Part shown: positions 37,535 through 48,164 of the stretch, piece after piece
How positions within the stretch are numbered: the stretch's first letter is position 1
Layout of the letters: each line of letters starts with the position of its first letter
Assembly (NCBI RefSeq): GCF_006171285.1
Contig: NZ_CP040889.1
Span: 1,488,001-1,552,000 of the forward strand
Reading direction: 5' to 3'
Origin: Leclercia adecarboxylata
GTDB taxonomy: Bacteria > Pseudomonadota > Gammaproteobacteria > Enterobacterales > Enterobacteriaceae
DNA: 64,000 nucleotides
The notes under the pieces: generated by a model
The model's database searches: none
Seen by the model: only the letters and a program-made list of their open reading frames with translations
What the model was told of the DNA's origin: nothing
Position numbers and translations under genes: made by a program

Positions 37535-37822
37535 ATGCAGCTCAACATCACTGGACATAACGTCGAGATCACTGAGGCCCTGCGCGATTTTGTGAATACT
37601 AAATTCGCCAAGCTCGAGCAGTATTTTGAGAGGATCAACCAGGTCTACGTTGTGTTAAAAGTGGAAAAAGTGACTCATATCTCGGATGCTACCCTGCACG
37701 TCAACGGGGGCGAAATCCATGCCAGTGCGGAAGGGCAGGACATGTACGCGGCTATCGACGGCTTGATCGACAAGCTGGCACGACAGCTAAACAAACATAA
37801 AGATAAACTGAAACAACACTAA
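37535..37822 (+). CDS. hpf: Ribosome hibernation promoting factor
   Basis: Short-form HPF of 95 residues that occupies the A and P site channel of the 30S subunit and promotes 100S dimers with RMF. The start MQLNITGHNVE has AAGGAAG ahead of it; an open frame inside rpoN was not used. The protein has no long C-terminal dimerisation domain, as in E. coli. Confidence 0.97.
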   Translation: MQLNITGHNVEITEALRDFVNTKFAKLEQYFERINQVYVVLKVEKVTHISDATLHVNGGEIHASAEGQDMYAAIDGLIDKLARQLNKHKDKLKQH

Positions 37823-37850
37823 TTGTCCGGGCAGTTAACGGGTGCAGGTC

Positions 37851-37875
37851 GGCCTGTTGTGAAACACAACGGGCC
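37851..37875 (+). terminator. Attenuator-like hairpin hpf / ptsN
   Basis: Eleven-base-pair stem GGCCTGTTGTG/CACAACGGGCC with one wobble pair and an AAA loop, followed by CTTTGT. The T run is short, so partial termination within the operon or protection of the hpf message is more likely than a complete stop. Confidence 0.55.
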
Positions 37876-37904
37876 CTTTGTACAGTTAGCGCTTAGGTGA
37901 AATT

Positions 37905-38396
37905 ATGATGAATAACGATTCCACTCTACAACTGAGCAGTGTCCTTAATCAGGAATGTACCCGCAGTGCCGTTCACTGCCAGAGCAAAAAACGTGCGCTG
38001 GAGATCATCAGTGAACTGGCCGCAAAACAGCTGAGCCTGCCGCCACAAGTGGTCTTTGAAGCGATCCTGACCCGTGAGAAAATGGGCAGTACCGGCATCG
38101 GCAACGGCATCGCCATTCCCCATGGCAAACTGGAAGAGGATACTCTGCGTGCTGTAGGGGTGTTTGTTCAACTGGAAACACCTATCGCCTTTGATGCCAT
38201 TGATAACCAGCCTGTCGATCTGCTGTTTGCCCTGCTGGTGCCAGCCGATCAGACTAAAACGCATCTGCATACGCTTTCGCTGGTGGCCAAACGTCTGGCG
38301 GATAAAACCATCTGTCGCCGTTTGCGTGCGGCGCAGAGCGACGAAGAGCTCTATCAAATTATTACGGAAACGGAAGGCAATCAGGATGATGCGTAA
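37905..38396 (+). CDS. ptsN: PTS IIA-like nitrogen-regulatory protein PtsN
   Basis: EIIA(Ntr), last phosphoacceptor of the nitrogen PTS (PtsP-NPr-PtsN). It regulates potassium transport and kinase KdpD and links to GlmS control in E. coli. It has 163 residues, as in E. coli, with the phosphorylated His73 in AIPHGKL. Two adjacent ATG codons open the gene; the first was used. Confidence 0.97.
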   Translation: MMNNDSTLQLSSVLNQECTRSAVHCQSKKRALEIISELAAKQLSLPPQVVFEAILTREKMGSTGIGNGIAIPHGKLEEDTLRAVGVFVQLETPIAFDAIDNQPVDLLFALLVPADQTKTHLHTLSLVAKRLADKTICRRLRAAQSDEELYQIITETEGNQDDA

Positions 38397-38441
38397 TCGG
38401 GTGATGGCTTTGACATCTGTAGTCCTGAGGAGAAACGGTAC

Positions 38442-39296
38442 ATGGTGCTGATGATCGTCAGCGGGCGTTCGGGGTCCGGAAAATCGGTCGCCCTGCGCGC
38501 GCTGGAAGATATGGGCTTTTACTGCGTGGATAACCTGCCGGTGGTGCTGCTGCCCGACCTGGCGCGTTCGCTGGCGGATCGGCAGATTTCTGCCGCGGTC
38601 AGCATCGACGTTCGTAATATGCCTGAATCGCCGGAGATCTTTGAGCAGGCGATGAGCAGCTTGCCGGAAGCATTTTCACCTCAGCTTCTGTTCCTTGACG
38701 CCGATCGCAACACGCTGATCCGTCGCTACAGCGATACCCGCCGCCTGCATCCGCTCTCCAGCAAAAACCTGTCGCTGGAAAGCGCTATCGACCAGGAGAG
38801 CGATTTGCTGGAGCCGCTGCGCTCCCGCGCCGATCTGATCGTCGACACCTCTGAAATGTCGGTCCATGAACTGGCGGAGATGCTGCGTACCCGTCTGCTG
38901 GGCAAACGCGAACGCGAACTGACGATGGTCTTTGAATCGTTCGGCTTTAAGCACGGCATTCCAATCGATGCAGACTACGTGTTCGACGTGCGCTTCTTAC
39001 CGAACCCGCACTGGGATCCGAAGCTGCGTCCGATGACCGGCCTCGATAAGCCCGTCGCCGCGTTCCTTGACAGACATACGGAAGTGCATAACTTTATCTA
39101 TCAGACGCGCAGCTATCTTGAACTCTGGTTGCCAATGCTCGAGACAAACAATCGCAGCTACTTAACGGTGGCGATTGGCTGTACCGGGGGCAAACACCGT
39201 TCGGTCTATATTGCTGAGCAACTGGCTGACTATTTCCGCTCGCGCGGTAAAAACGTGCAGTCCCGTCATCGTACGCTGGAAAAACGTAAAACATGA
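38442..39296 (+). CDS. rapZ: RNase adapter RapZ
   Basis: Binds the small RNA GlmZ and hands it to RNase E, so controlling GlmS synthesis; senses glucosamine-6-phosphate. It has 284 residues, as in E. coli. Walker A GRSGSGKS is at residues 8-15, Walker B-like [11 protein letters not shown] in the middle, and a basic C-terminal tail ([10 protein letters not shown]) binds RNA. The stop overlaps the npr start by four bases. Confidence 0.98.
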   Translation: MVLMIVSGRSGSGKSVALRALEDMGFYCVDNLPVVLLPDLARSLADRQISAAVSIDVRNMPESPEIFEQAMSSLPEAFSPQLLFLDADRNTLIRRYSDTRRLHPLSSKNLSLESAIDQESDLLEPLRSRADLIVDTSEMSVHELAEMLRTRLLGKRERELTMVFESFGFKHGIPIDADYVFDVRFLPNPHWDPKLRPMTGLDKPVAAFLDRHTEVHNFIYQTRSYLELWLPMLETNNRSYLTVAIGCTGGKHRSVYIAEQLADYFRSRGKNVQSRHRTLEKRKT

Positions 39297-39565
39297 CCGT
39301 AAAGCAGACCGTTGAAATCACCAACAAGCTGGGCATGCACGCACGCCCGGCGATGAAGTTATTTGAACTGATGCAGGGGTTTGACGCGGAAGTTCTGCTG
39401 CGTAATGACGAAGGCACCGAAGCCGAAGCCAACAGCGTAATTGCTCTGCTGATGCTGGATTCGGCGAAGGGCCGTCAGATTGAAATCGAAGCCACCGGCC
39501 CGCAGGAAGTCGAGGCGCTGGCGGCGGTGATTGCGTTGTTTAACGCCGGATTTGATGAAGATTAA
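39293..39565 (+). CDS. npr: Phosphocarrier protein NPr
   Basis: HPr-like carrier that passes phosphate from PtsP to PtsN. It has 90 residues, as in E. coli; the phosphorylated histidine is His16 in LGMHARPAM. It is coupled to rapZ by a four-base overlap. Its stop overlaps the stop of mtgA on the other strand by two bases. Confidence 0.97.
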   Translation: MTVKQTVEITNKLGMHARPAMKLFELMQGFDAEVLLRNDEGTEAEANSVIALLMLDSAKGRQIEIEATGPQEVEALAAVIALFNAGFDED

Positions 39566-40287
39566 TGCAGCTTATTAGCCTGCATAAAGCCTTCGCCACC
39601 CAGCTGGCGCATCTGGCGCAGGATCCACGCCTGACGGCTGCGTACATAGCCTGATGGCGCGCTGGCCTTAAAGCGGATCGGATTCGGTAACACAGCCGCC
39701 AGCAGCGCGGCCTCCGACGCCGTCAGACGGCTGGCTGGTTTGTTGAAATAGCGCTGCGACGCGGCTTCAACGCCAAACACACCCTCGCCAAACTCCGCGA
39801 TATTCAGATAGACCGTCAGGATCCGTTTTTTACTCCACACCGTTTCGATACCCAGCGTCAGCCCGGCTTCAAAGCCCTTTCTTATCCAGCTGCGCCCGTC
39901 CCATAGAAACAGGTTTTTCGCCGTCTGCTGAGAAAGCGTCGATGCCCCCCGAATGCGGCTCTCGTTGCGCTCGTTATGCGCTAACGCCTTCTCAATCGCC
40001 CCGACGTCGAATCCCCAGTGTTCAGGGAATTTTTGATCTTCGGCGGCAATCACGGCCAGCCCCATCCAGGGAGAGATCTCATCCATACTCACCCAGTCAG
40101 AGTGGGCGATGTAGCTGAAATTGCCGCTCAGCCAGTTACCCAGCTGACGTTCAACCATCACCGCTGAAAACGGCACTGGCAGGAAGCTAAACAAGGCGAT
40201 ACCCCCGCCCCAGAAAACCGCCATGACCAGCAGAATGCGAATGACGATCCGTCTTAACCAGCCAGCTTTAGGACGCTTTAACCTCAT
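39562..40287 (-). CDS. mtgA: Monofunctional peptidoglycan glycosyltransferase
   Basis: GT51 enzyme that polymerises lipid II into glycan strands. It has 241 residues (E. coli 242). One membrane helix (about 14-35) anchors it. The GT51 motifs [14 protein letters not shown] (with catalytic Glu) and [16 protein letters not shown] are present. No transpeptidase domain follows. It follows elbB with a four-base overlap. Confidence 0.97.
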   Translation of the reverse strand: MRLKRPKAGWLRRIVIRILLVMAVFWGGGIALFSFLPVPFSAVMVERQLGNWLSGNFSYIAHSDWVSMDEISPWMGLAVIAAEDQKFPEHWGFDVGAIEKALAHNERNESRIRGASTLSQQTAKNLFLWDGRSWIRKGFEAGLTLGIETVWSKKRILTVYLNIAEFGEGVFGVEAASQRYFNKPASRLTASEAALLAAVLPNPIRFKASAPSGYVRSRQAWILRQMRQLGGEGFMQANKLH

Positions 40288-40937
40288 TCAGCAAGCACCA
40301 GCACGCGGGTGACCAGCTTCTCGATACCCGTCGCGGCTTCCGCGATGGTTTGCGCCAGCATGTAAGCGGGCGTGGTCACGATCCTGTTCTCTTCATCGAC
40401 CACGATATCGTCCACCGGACAAGGGATATGTTCACCGCCCATATCCTCAATGACCTCGGCGGTATCGATATCAGTCCCGATGGTCAGGCGCAGCGGTTTA
40501 TCAAAAATGGCCGGCAGCATCGCGGGAGCGATACAGATAAAGCCCAGCGGCTTGCCTGCCTCATGCATCTGCAGGGCCAGCGCTTTTAAATCGTTATCTA
40601 CCCGGCAGGCACTGCCCTGCCGGGCAAAATCACTCAGATTCTTGGCCGCACCAAAACCGCCCGGCACAATCAGCGCATCCAGTTCAGCGGCCAGGGCCTC
40701 GCTGAGCGGGCGAACCTCTCCACGTGCGATCCGTGCTGCCTCAACGAGGACATTACGGCTTTCGGCCATCGTTTCGCCGGTCAGGTGGTTGATCACGTCT
40801 GACTGGGCTTTATCCGGTGCAAAACAGACCGCTTCGGCACCGTTACGCGCCAGGGCCAGCAGCGTCAGAACGGCCTCATGAATTTCTGAACCGTCGTAAA
40901 CTCCACAGCCGCTCAGGACTACACCAACCTTTTTCAT
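40284..40937 (-). CDS. elbB: DJ-1/PfpI-family glyoxalase ElbB
   Basis: DJ-1-superfamily protein of 217 residues with glyoxalase activity shown for the E. coli protein. The nucleophile elbow cysteine is Cys135 in ICIAPAML, and Glu/His partners are conserved in [12 protein letters not shown]. The start is [10 protein letters not shown] (40937); an ATG one codon upstream is equally usable. It overlaps mtgA by four bases. The ArcZ gene lies between it and arcB. Confidence 0.95.
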   Translation of the reverse strand: MKKVGVVLSGCGVYDGSEIHEAVLTLLALARNGAEAVCFAPDKAQSDVINHLTGETMAESRNVLVEAARIARGEVRPLSEALAAELDALIVPGGFGAAKNLSDFARQGSACRVDNDLKALALQMHEAGKPLGFICIAPAMLPAIFDKPLRLTIGTDIDTAEVIEDMGGEHIPCPVDDIVVDEENRIVTTPAYMLAQTIAEAATGIEKLVTRVLVLAE

Positions 40938-41055
40938 CATGCGATCCCTCTCGAAAAATGTTAAATGCGCATTAAAAATTCTGATTAAAACGGTGTGCTT
41001 CACACATTTAACTGATTCATGTAACAAAGTATTTAAGATTTGCTATCTTAACTGC

Positions 41056-41180
41056 GTGCGGCCTAAATTTTCCGGCTACGCCATCTACGACAAAAACATC
41101 TTTATATTCAGGCGCAGCCAAGATTTCCCTGGTGTTGGCGCAGTATTCGCGCACCCCGGTTTAGCCGGGGTCATTTTTTT
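41056..41180 (+). ncRNA. arcZ: Small RNA ArcZ
   Basis: Hfq-dependent small RNA that activates rpoS translation and represses arcB-region and motility targets in E. coli, where it lies in this same elbB-arcB gap on the opposite strand. The 3' half from 41123 (ATTTCCCTGGTGTTGGCGCA) matches the processed ArcZ with its seed, as I recall the E. coli sequence. It ends in a CCCCGG/CCGGGG terminator with a T run at 41180. The 5' half keeps GTGCGGCC but is otherwise diverged. A TATCTT -10 element lies at 41044. Its 3' end overlaps the arcB stop codon. Confidence 0.9.
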
Positions 41181-43504
41181 CTGCTCTCCACCCAGGCTTT
41201 CAGCACGGCCACATCGTTCTGCCACTCCTGCTTCATCTCTTCAACCCATTCACCTACGTTGTCTTCCCACGCCGGTAAATCCGGGGACTGAATCTGTTGG
41301 CCGAGCTGTTGCAGATGACGCAAACCCACCGACCCGGCCGCGCCTTTGATCTTATGGCCTTCTTCCACGATGCCTTTCTGATCCCGCGCCGTCAGGTTGG
41401 ACTCCAGCACGTTCAAATAACCCGGCATCATCTTCTCGAAAATCGCCAGGCCGTCGGTGATCAACTTCGGACCAACCAGATCGATGTACTGCTCAAGCAT
41501 GTCGATATCCAGCAAAGACTTCGCTTTCTCTGTATCTACCGTCGTCATGGTGCTCTCCTCTTCGTCACAGGTGTCCCAGAACTTCTTAATCATGGCGGTT
41601 AAGGCAGGTACCGCCAGCGGTTTGCTCAGCACATCGTCCATACCCGCGTCCAGGTACTCTTTTTTGTCCTTCAGCACGTTGGCGGTCAGCGCCACCAGCG
41701 GCGGCAGTTCGTCGCTGGCGTAACGGCTCGTCAGCTCACGCGAGATGTCCAGCCCGGTCATGTCCGGCAGCTGAATATCCAGCAGCACCAGGTCGTACTC
41801 GCCCGGCGTGAACATCTCCAGCGCGGCTTTACCGGTCATGGCAACATCGACGCTGCTGCCGAGTTTCTCCAGCACCGAGCGCGCCACAATCACGTTCAGC
41901 TCGATATCTTCTACCAGCAGCACGTGCAGGGCGGGCAGCGGCATATCGTCGTGAGCAAAGGTATCTTCAACCTCTTCCGCCACGGCCGGGGCACGCACGC
42001 TCAGCTTAAACACGGAGCCGTGCCCTGGGTTGCTGGAGACCGTAATGTCGCCCCCCATGCTCTTCGCCAAGCGGCGCGATACCGCCAGGCCAATGCCGGT
42101 GCCGGTGGCAGGTTTGCCCCCCTTGCTGTCTTTGACCTGATAATACATGGCGAAGATTTTATCCTGCTCCTCCTGCGGAATACCGATCCCGGAATCTTCC
42201 ACTTCGAAATGCAGCATCTCGCCCTCGCCGTAGCGCACGCGAACCGCCACCTGACCGTTCTGAGTAAATTTGACCGCGTTGCTGATCAGGTTCCACAGGA
42301 TCTGACGCAGGCGCGTGCCGTCGGTGACCACCTTGTGCGGCAACGGCAGGGTCGGTTCCATCACAAAGCGTAGCCCTTTCTGCTGCGCCTGCAGGCCAGA
42401 GAGGTTTTCCAGATCGGCAAGGAAGCTGGTGAAGTCCACCGGCTGGTTATCCAGCTGGACTTTACGTCGCTCCATCTTATCCATATCAATAATATCGTTG
42501 AAGATATTGCCGAGCGTCACCGCCGAAACATGGATGGTTTTAAGATATTTCTCCTGCTCGCCGGTCAGTTCGGTGTCGAGCAGAATGCGGCTTAACCCGA
42601 CGATACCGTTAAGCGGAGTACGCAGCTCATGGCTGATGGTGGAGATAAAGGTGGTTTTATCCCGGCTGGCGCGCTCCAGCGCATCCTGATAGCGCTTCCG
42701 CTCGGTAATATCACGCCCGAAGCCCATCAGCCCGTGGCGTTTCCCGACGCGGTCGTAGTACGGCACTTTACGGATTTCGAAGCAGGCTTTACGCCCGTCC
42801 GGGTAGTCGAGCCACTGCTCATAGGTCAGGGAGACGTTATGGCGGAACACCTTCTCATCGGTTTCGATAACTTTGGCGGCCGCTTCGGGGGAGTAGACGT
42901 CCTGCGGGCGCAGGCTGACGAGCTGTTTTTCACTTTTGCCGGTCAGGAGTTCCATCGCCCGGTTACAGCCGGAGAACTCTTTGTCTTCGTTGCGATAGAA
43001 GACCAGATCCGGTGAGGCATCCAGGAAAGAGCGCAGGAAAGAAGATTGCTGCTCGAGCTGGATTTGCGTCTGTTCGCGCTCTTTCATCTCGATTTTCAGC
43101 TGTTCCAGCGTGGTCTGGCGCTCGGCCTCCGCCTTCACGCGGTCTGAGATCTCCTGGTTCAGCTGGGCAATGTTGTCTTTAAGCTGGACGTTGAGCTTCA
43201 GGTCGCGCTCGCGCATCTCCTCCAGCTTTTCTACTACCCGGGTCAGCCGCTGGCGGGACTCTTCCAGCTGTTCAACCACCACCGAGAGAAAATAGACCGC
43301 CCACGGGGTAATCAGCAGGCCAAAGAAAATGGAACGAATCAGGTCGATGCTTTCCACCTGGCCGTGCAGCACCATGGTAATGGCCATCTGCACCACAATC
43401 GCCAGCACCACCAGCGCCAGCGCCAGCAGCAGGGAGAAGCGCACCAGGCCAAGCTTCATCATCAGATCGACATAGTATTGCGCCAGTAACCGAATTTGCT
43501 TCAT
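41171..43504 (-). CDS. arcB: Aerobic respiration sensor kinase ArcB
   Basis: Tripartite hybrid kinase that phosphorylates ArcA under low oxygen, in response to the quinone pool. The start MKQIRLLAQYY (43504) gives 777 residues (E. coli 778). Two membrane helices (about 22-44 and 56-77) precede a coiled coil and a PAS domain with redox cysteines Cys180 and Cys241. His292 (SHELRTP) is in the transmitter, Asp576 in the receiver and His717 (EEGHKIKGA) in the HPt domain. In E. coli K-12 its upstream neighbour is yhcC; here it is lptG. Confidence 0.98.
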   Translation of the reverse strand: MKQIRLLAQYYVDLMMKLGLVRFSLLLALALVVLAIVVQMAITMVLHGQVESIDLIRSIFFGLLITPWAVYFLSVVVEQLEESRQRLTRVVEKLEEMRERDLKLNVQLKDNIAQLNQEISDRVKAEAERQTTLEQLKIEMKEREQTQIQLEQQSSFLRSFLDASPDLVFYRNEDKEFSGCNRAMELLTGKSEKQLVSLRPQDVYSPEAAAKVIETDEKVFRHNVSLTYEQWLDYPDGRKACFEIRKVPYYDRVGKRHGLMGFGRDITERKRYQDALERASRDKTTFISTISHELRTPLNGIVGLSRILLDTELTGEQEKYLKTIHVSAVTLGNIFNDIIDMDKMERRKVQLDNQPVDFTSFLADLENLSGLQAQQKGLRFVMEPTLPLPHKVVTDGTRLRQILWNLISNAVKFTQNGQVAVRVRYGEGEMLHFEVEDSGIGIPQEEQDKIFAMYYQVKDSKGGKPATGTGIGLAVSRRLAKSMGGDITVSSNPGHGSVFKLSVRAPAVAEEVEDTFAHDDMPLPALHVLLVEDIELNVIVARSVLEKLGSSVDVAMTGKAALEMFTPGEYDLVLLDIQLPDMTGLDISRELTSRYASDELPPLVALTANVLKDKKEYLDAGMDDVLSKPLAVPALTAMIKKFWDTCDEEESTMTTVDTEKAKSLLDIDMLEQYIDLVGPKLITDGLAIFEKMMPGYLNVLESNLTARDQKGIVEEGHKIKGAAGSVGLRHLQQLGQQIQSPDLPAWEDNVGEWVEEMKQEWQNDVAVLKAWVESRKK

Positions 43505-43576
43505 AGGGGATCTCTTCACGACGTCATCGCACAATAATACTCAAATTCCAGGCAAGACGTTGAAGGTTGTGCAAAA

Positions 43577-43610
43577 AAGTGAGGGGTAAAACAGAGGATG
43601 CGCCTCACTT
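43577..43610 (-). terminator. lptG terminator
   Basis: Eight-base-pair AAGTGAGG/CCTCACTT stem with an 18-base loop, followed by a T run on the minus strand, 29 bases after lptG. It separates the lptFG unit from arcB at the left edge of the relocated block. Confidence 0.75.
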
Positions 43611-43638
43611 CCCGGGCGGGGAAGCGAGGCGAGAAGGG

Positions 43639-44721
43639 TCAGGAGCGCTTCAGTAACAGCCAGAGGCTGATCAGGAAGAAAGAGGCGCTCGGCAGCAGCG
43701 CGCCGATCACCGGCGGTATGCCGTACACCAGGGTCAGTGGACCGAAAATCTGATCGAGGACGTAGAAGACAAAGCCGAAGCTGATGCCCGTCACGACCCG
43801 CACGCCCATAGGAACGCTACGCAGCGGACCGAAGATAAACGACAGCGCCATCAGCATCATCACCGCCACCGAGAGCGGCTGGAAGACCTTGCTCCACATG
43901 TTGAGCTGATAACGACCGGCATCCTGGCCGCTCGACTTCAGGTACTTCACGTAGTTGTGCAGACCGCTGATGGAGAGCGCATCCGGGTCCAGCGCCACCA
44001 CACCGAGCTTGTCCGGCGTCAGGTTGGTTTTCCAGGTGCCGGAGACGGTTTGCGACCCGGTGATCTGTTTTGGATCCTGCAGGTTTGACTCATCCACCTG
44101 CGACAGACGCCAGACCTTTTTATCGGCATCAAAGGCGGCCGTCGCGGCGTAACGCACCGCCTGCAGACGACGCTGGTCGTTAAAGCTGTAGATGCTCACG
44201 CCGCCAAGAGTGCTGTCGCCGGTGACGCGCTCGATATAGACAAAGTTATTCCCGTCTTTCGCCCACAGCCCCTGCTGGGTAGAGAGCAGCGAGCCGCCGT
44301 ACATCTGCTGCGCGCGGTAGTTACGCGCCATCTGTTCGCCCTGTGGCGCAACCCACTCGCCCATCGCCATGGTCAACAGCACCAACGGGATCGCGGTTTT
44401 CATGACGGACAGCGCTACCTGCATGCGGGTAAAGCCGGAGGCCTGCATCACCACCAGCTCACTGCGCTGGGCCAGCATCCCCAGCCCCAGTAGCGCCCCT
44501 AACAGCGCCGCCATCGGGAAGAAGATCTGCACGTCTTTTGGAATGCTGAGCAGGGTATACATCCCCGCGCCCATGGCATCGTAGCTCCCCTGCCCGGCCT
44601 TTTTCAGCTGGTCGACAAACTTAATGATGCCGGAGAGCGACACCAGCATGAACAACGTCATCATGATGGTGGTAAAGATGGTTTTACCGATATAGCGGTC
44701 AAGAACGCCAAACGCCTGCAT
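43639..44721 (-). CDS. lptG: LPS export permease LptG
   Basis: Inner-membrane half of the LptB2FG extractor of LPS. It has 360 residues, as in E. coli: six membrane helices with a large periplasmic jellyroll domain between helices 3 and 4 (about 130-260). Its ATG shares one base with the lptF stop. Located next to arcB, unlike K-12. Confidence 0.97.
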   Translation of the reverse strand: MQAFGVLDRYIGKTIFTTIMMTLFMLVSLSGIIKFVDQLKKAGQGSYDAMGAGMYTLLSIPKDVQIFFPMAALLGALLGLGMLAQRSELVVMQASGFTRMQVALSVMKTAIPLVLLTMAMGEWVAPQGEQMARNYRAQQMYGGSLLSTQQGLWAKDGNNFVYIERVTGDSTLGGVSIYSFNDQRRLQAVRYAATAAFDADKKVWRLSQVDESNLQDPKQITGSQTVSGTWKTNLTPDKLGVVALDPDALSISGLHNYVKYLKSSGQDAGRYQLNMWSKVFQPLSVAVMMLMALSFIFGPLRSVPMGVRVVTGISFGFVFYVLDQIFGPLTLVYGIPPVIGALLPSASFFLISLWLLLKRS

Positions 44722-45821
44722 TACACCGCTCCTTTACGCGTAAACCGGGCCCGTACACGGCGCATCGGCACGGTGTCCCACATGTTGAGGGCGACGGCCA
44801 ACAGCAGATAGAGTCCGTTAATCACCCAGGTCCAGATAACCGGGTCAATTTTTCCTTTACCACCGTTCGATTTGATCGAGGTCTGCAGCAGGAAGAACAC
44901 CAGATAAAGCAGCATCGCAGGCAACATGGAGAGCACGCGGCCCTGACGTGGATTCACCACGCTGAGCGGCACCACCATCAACGCCATCATAAATACGGTG
45001 AATACCAGCGTGATGCGCCAGTGCAGCTCCGCACGGGCGCGATTGGTATCGGTATTGATCAGCGTGCGCATGCTCATCTGTTCAGTATCGGTAGGATCCA
45101 GCGCAACCGCCTGATGGCCAATAATCGCCTGATAGTTCTGGAAATCGGTGATGCGGAAATCACGCAGCATCGCCGTTCCTTCGAAGCGGGTACCTTTGTT
45201 CAGGGTCACAATCTGCGAACCGTCTTTACCCTGGGCGAGCTGACCGGAGTCGGCCACCACCACGGAGGGACGGGCGTTGCCCTTGGTGCGGATCTGCGCG
45301 AGGAACACTTCGTTGAAACGGCTGCCATCCACGCTTTCGATAAACAGCACGGAGTTACCGTCAGTCGCCTGCTGGAACTGGCCCTGGGCCAGTGCGGCCA
45401 TGCCGGGGTTGGCTTTCGCTTCGGCCAGCACTTCGTCCTGATGACGAGAAGAGACAGGACCGGCCCACATGACGTTCACGGCGGCCACGATGCCGGTAAA
45501 CAGCGCCAGGATCATGGCGGCTTTAACCAGCACCGCTTTGCTCAGACCGCAGGCATGCATGACCGTGATTTCGCTTTCGGTATAGAGTTTACCGAGCGTC
45601 ATCAGCAGTCCGAGGAAAAGGCTAAGTGGCAGGATAAGCTGCGCCATTTCAGGCACGCCCAACCCAAGCAGAGAAAGCACCAGATTTGTGGGAATTTCGC
45701 CATCGACAGCCGCGCCGAGGATCCTCACCAGTTTCTGACAGAAAAAGATCAGAAGCAGGATGAAGAGTATCGCCAGCTGGCTTTTGAGCGTCTCCCGCAC
45801 CAGATATCTTATGATTATCAC
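44721..45821 (-). CDS. lptF: LPS export permease LptF
   Basis: Partner of LptG in LptB2FG, with 366 residues as in E. coli and the same six-helix plus jellyroll layout. The N-terminus MIIIRYLVRETLKSQ is the amphipathic lead helix. Divergent from pepA across a 266-base spacer that should hold both promoters; no further gene is seen in that spacer. Confidence 0.97.
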   Translation of the reverse strand: MIIIRYLVRETLKSQLAILFILLLIFFCQKLVRILGAAVDGEIPTNLVLSLLGLGVPEMAQLILPLSLFLGLLMTLGKLYTESEITVMHACGLSKAVLVKAAMILALFTGIVAAVNVMWAGPVSSRHQDEVLAEAKANPGMAALAQGQFQQATDGNSVLFIESVDGSRFNEVFLAQIRTKGNARPSVVVADSGQLAQGKDGSQIVTLNKGTRFEGTAMLRDFRITDFQNYQAIIGHQAVALDPTDTEQMSMRTLINTDTNRARAELHWRITLVFTVFMMALMVVPLSVVNPRQGRVLSMLPAMLLYLVFFLLQTSIKSNGGKGKIDPVIWTWVINGLYLLLAVALNMWDTVPMRRVRARFTRKGAV

Positions 45822-46084
45822 ATTAAATACGCCCGTAAAAACCCGTCTCTTTGCAGGAAAATCGCTTGTTTCATGGCTTAAACGTCATTTATTCTCTTGA
45901 GTCGTCGAAATCATCGCTAAGATTAGAACACCCGACGGATTCGCGCTTCAGGAGTTATTATGACGTGCCGAAACCGTAATAACGTAAGATTAACACGAAG
46001 TCACCGCAACAGCGGGTACGAGTTACGAAAGGTTTCAATTCTATCCGTAGCTGCCGCTGTTGTCTTTAAGATTCAGGAGCGTAG

Positions 46085-47599
<1,515 letters not shown>

Positions 47600-47609
47600 T
47601 TGCCGTCTG

Positions 47610-47689
47610 ATGCCCGGTGGCGCTACGCTTACCGGGCCTACGGAAAGATGCCGTTTGTAGGCCGGGTAAGCGCAGCGCCACCCGGTTTT
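47610..47689. repeat. Paired REP elements (BIME)
   Basis: Two REP units in opposite orientation: GCCCGGTGGCGC...TTACCGGGCCTAC (about 47612-47641) and GTAGGCCGGGTAAGC...GCCACCCGG (about 47658-47685), 15 or so bases apart. The arms are similar but not perfectly complementary. It lies between pepA and holC, where it may protect the pepA message. Confidence 0.85.
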
Positions 47690-47720
47690 GCATTTAAATC
47701 CACAACAAGAAACCCCATAT

Positions 47721-48164
47721 ATGAAAAACGCAACGTTCTATCTTCTGGACAATGACACTCAACAGGATGGCTTAAGCGCCGTTGAACAGCTGGTGTGTGA
47801 AATTGCCGCAGAACGTTGGCGCGCGGGTCTTCGCGTGCTGATTGCCTGCGAAGATGAGCAGCAGGCCATCCGTCTGGATGAAGCGCTGTGGGCCCGACCG
47901 GCGGAAAGTTTTGTTCCGCATAATCTGGCGGGAGAAGGGCCGCGCGGCGGTGCTCCGGTGGAGATCGCCTGGCCGCAAAAGCGTAACAGCAGCCCACGCG
48001 ATATTCTGATTAGCCTACGTACCGGCTTTGCAGATTTTGCCACCGCTTTCACAGAAGTGGTAGACTTTGTCCCTTACGAAGACTCCTTAAAACAACTGGC
48101 GCGCGAACGCTATAAAGCGTATCGCCTGGCTGGTTTTAACCTGAATACGGCAACCTGGAAATAA
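47721..48164 (+). CDS. holC: DNA polymerase III subunit chi
   Basis: Clamp-loader accessory subunit that binds SSB and pairs with psi. The start [12 protein letters not shown] gives 147 residues, as in E. coli. The fold is complete to the C-terminal FNLNTATWK. Its stop codon shares one base with the valS start, so the two are coupled. Confidence 0.97.
   Translation: MKNATFYLLDNDTQQDGLSAVEQLVCEIAAERWRAGLRVLIACEDEQQAIRLDEALWARPAESFVPHNLAGEGPRGGAPVEIAWPQKRNSSPRDILISLRTGFADFATAFTEVVDFVPYEDSLKQLARERYKAYRLAGFNLNTATWK

Noticed and set aside
43505..43638. Search for an insertion sequence or att site at the left edge of the relocated block
   Set aside because: Only the lptG terminator and the arcB leader are seen; no inverted terminal repeats, target duplication or transposase remnant.
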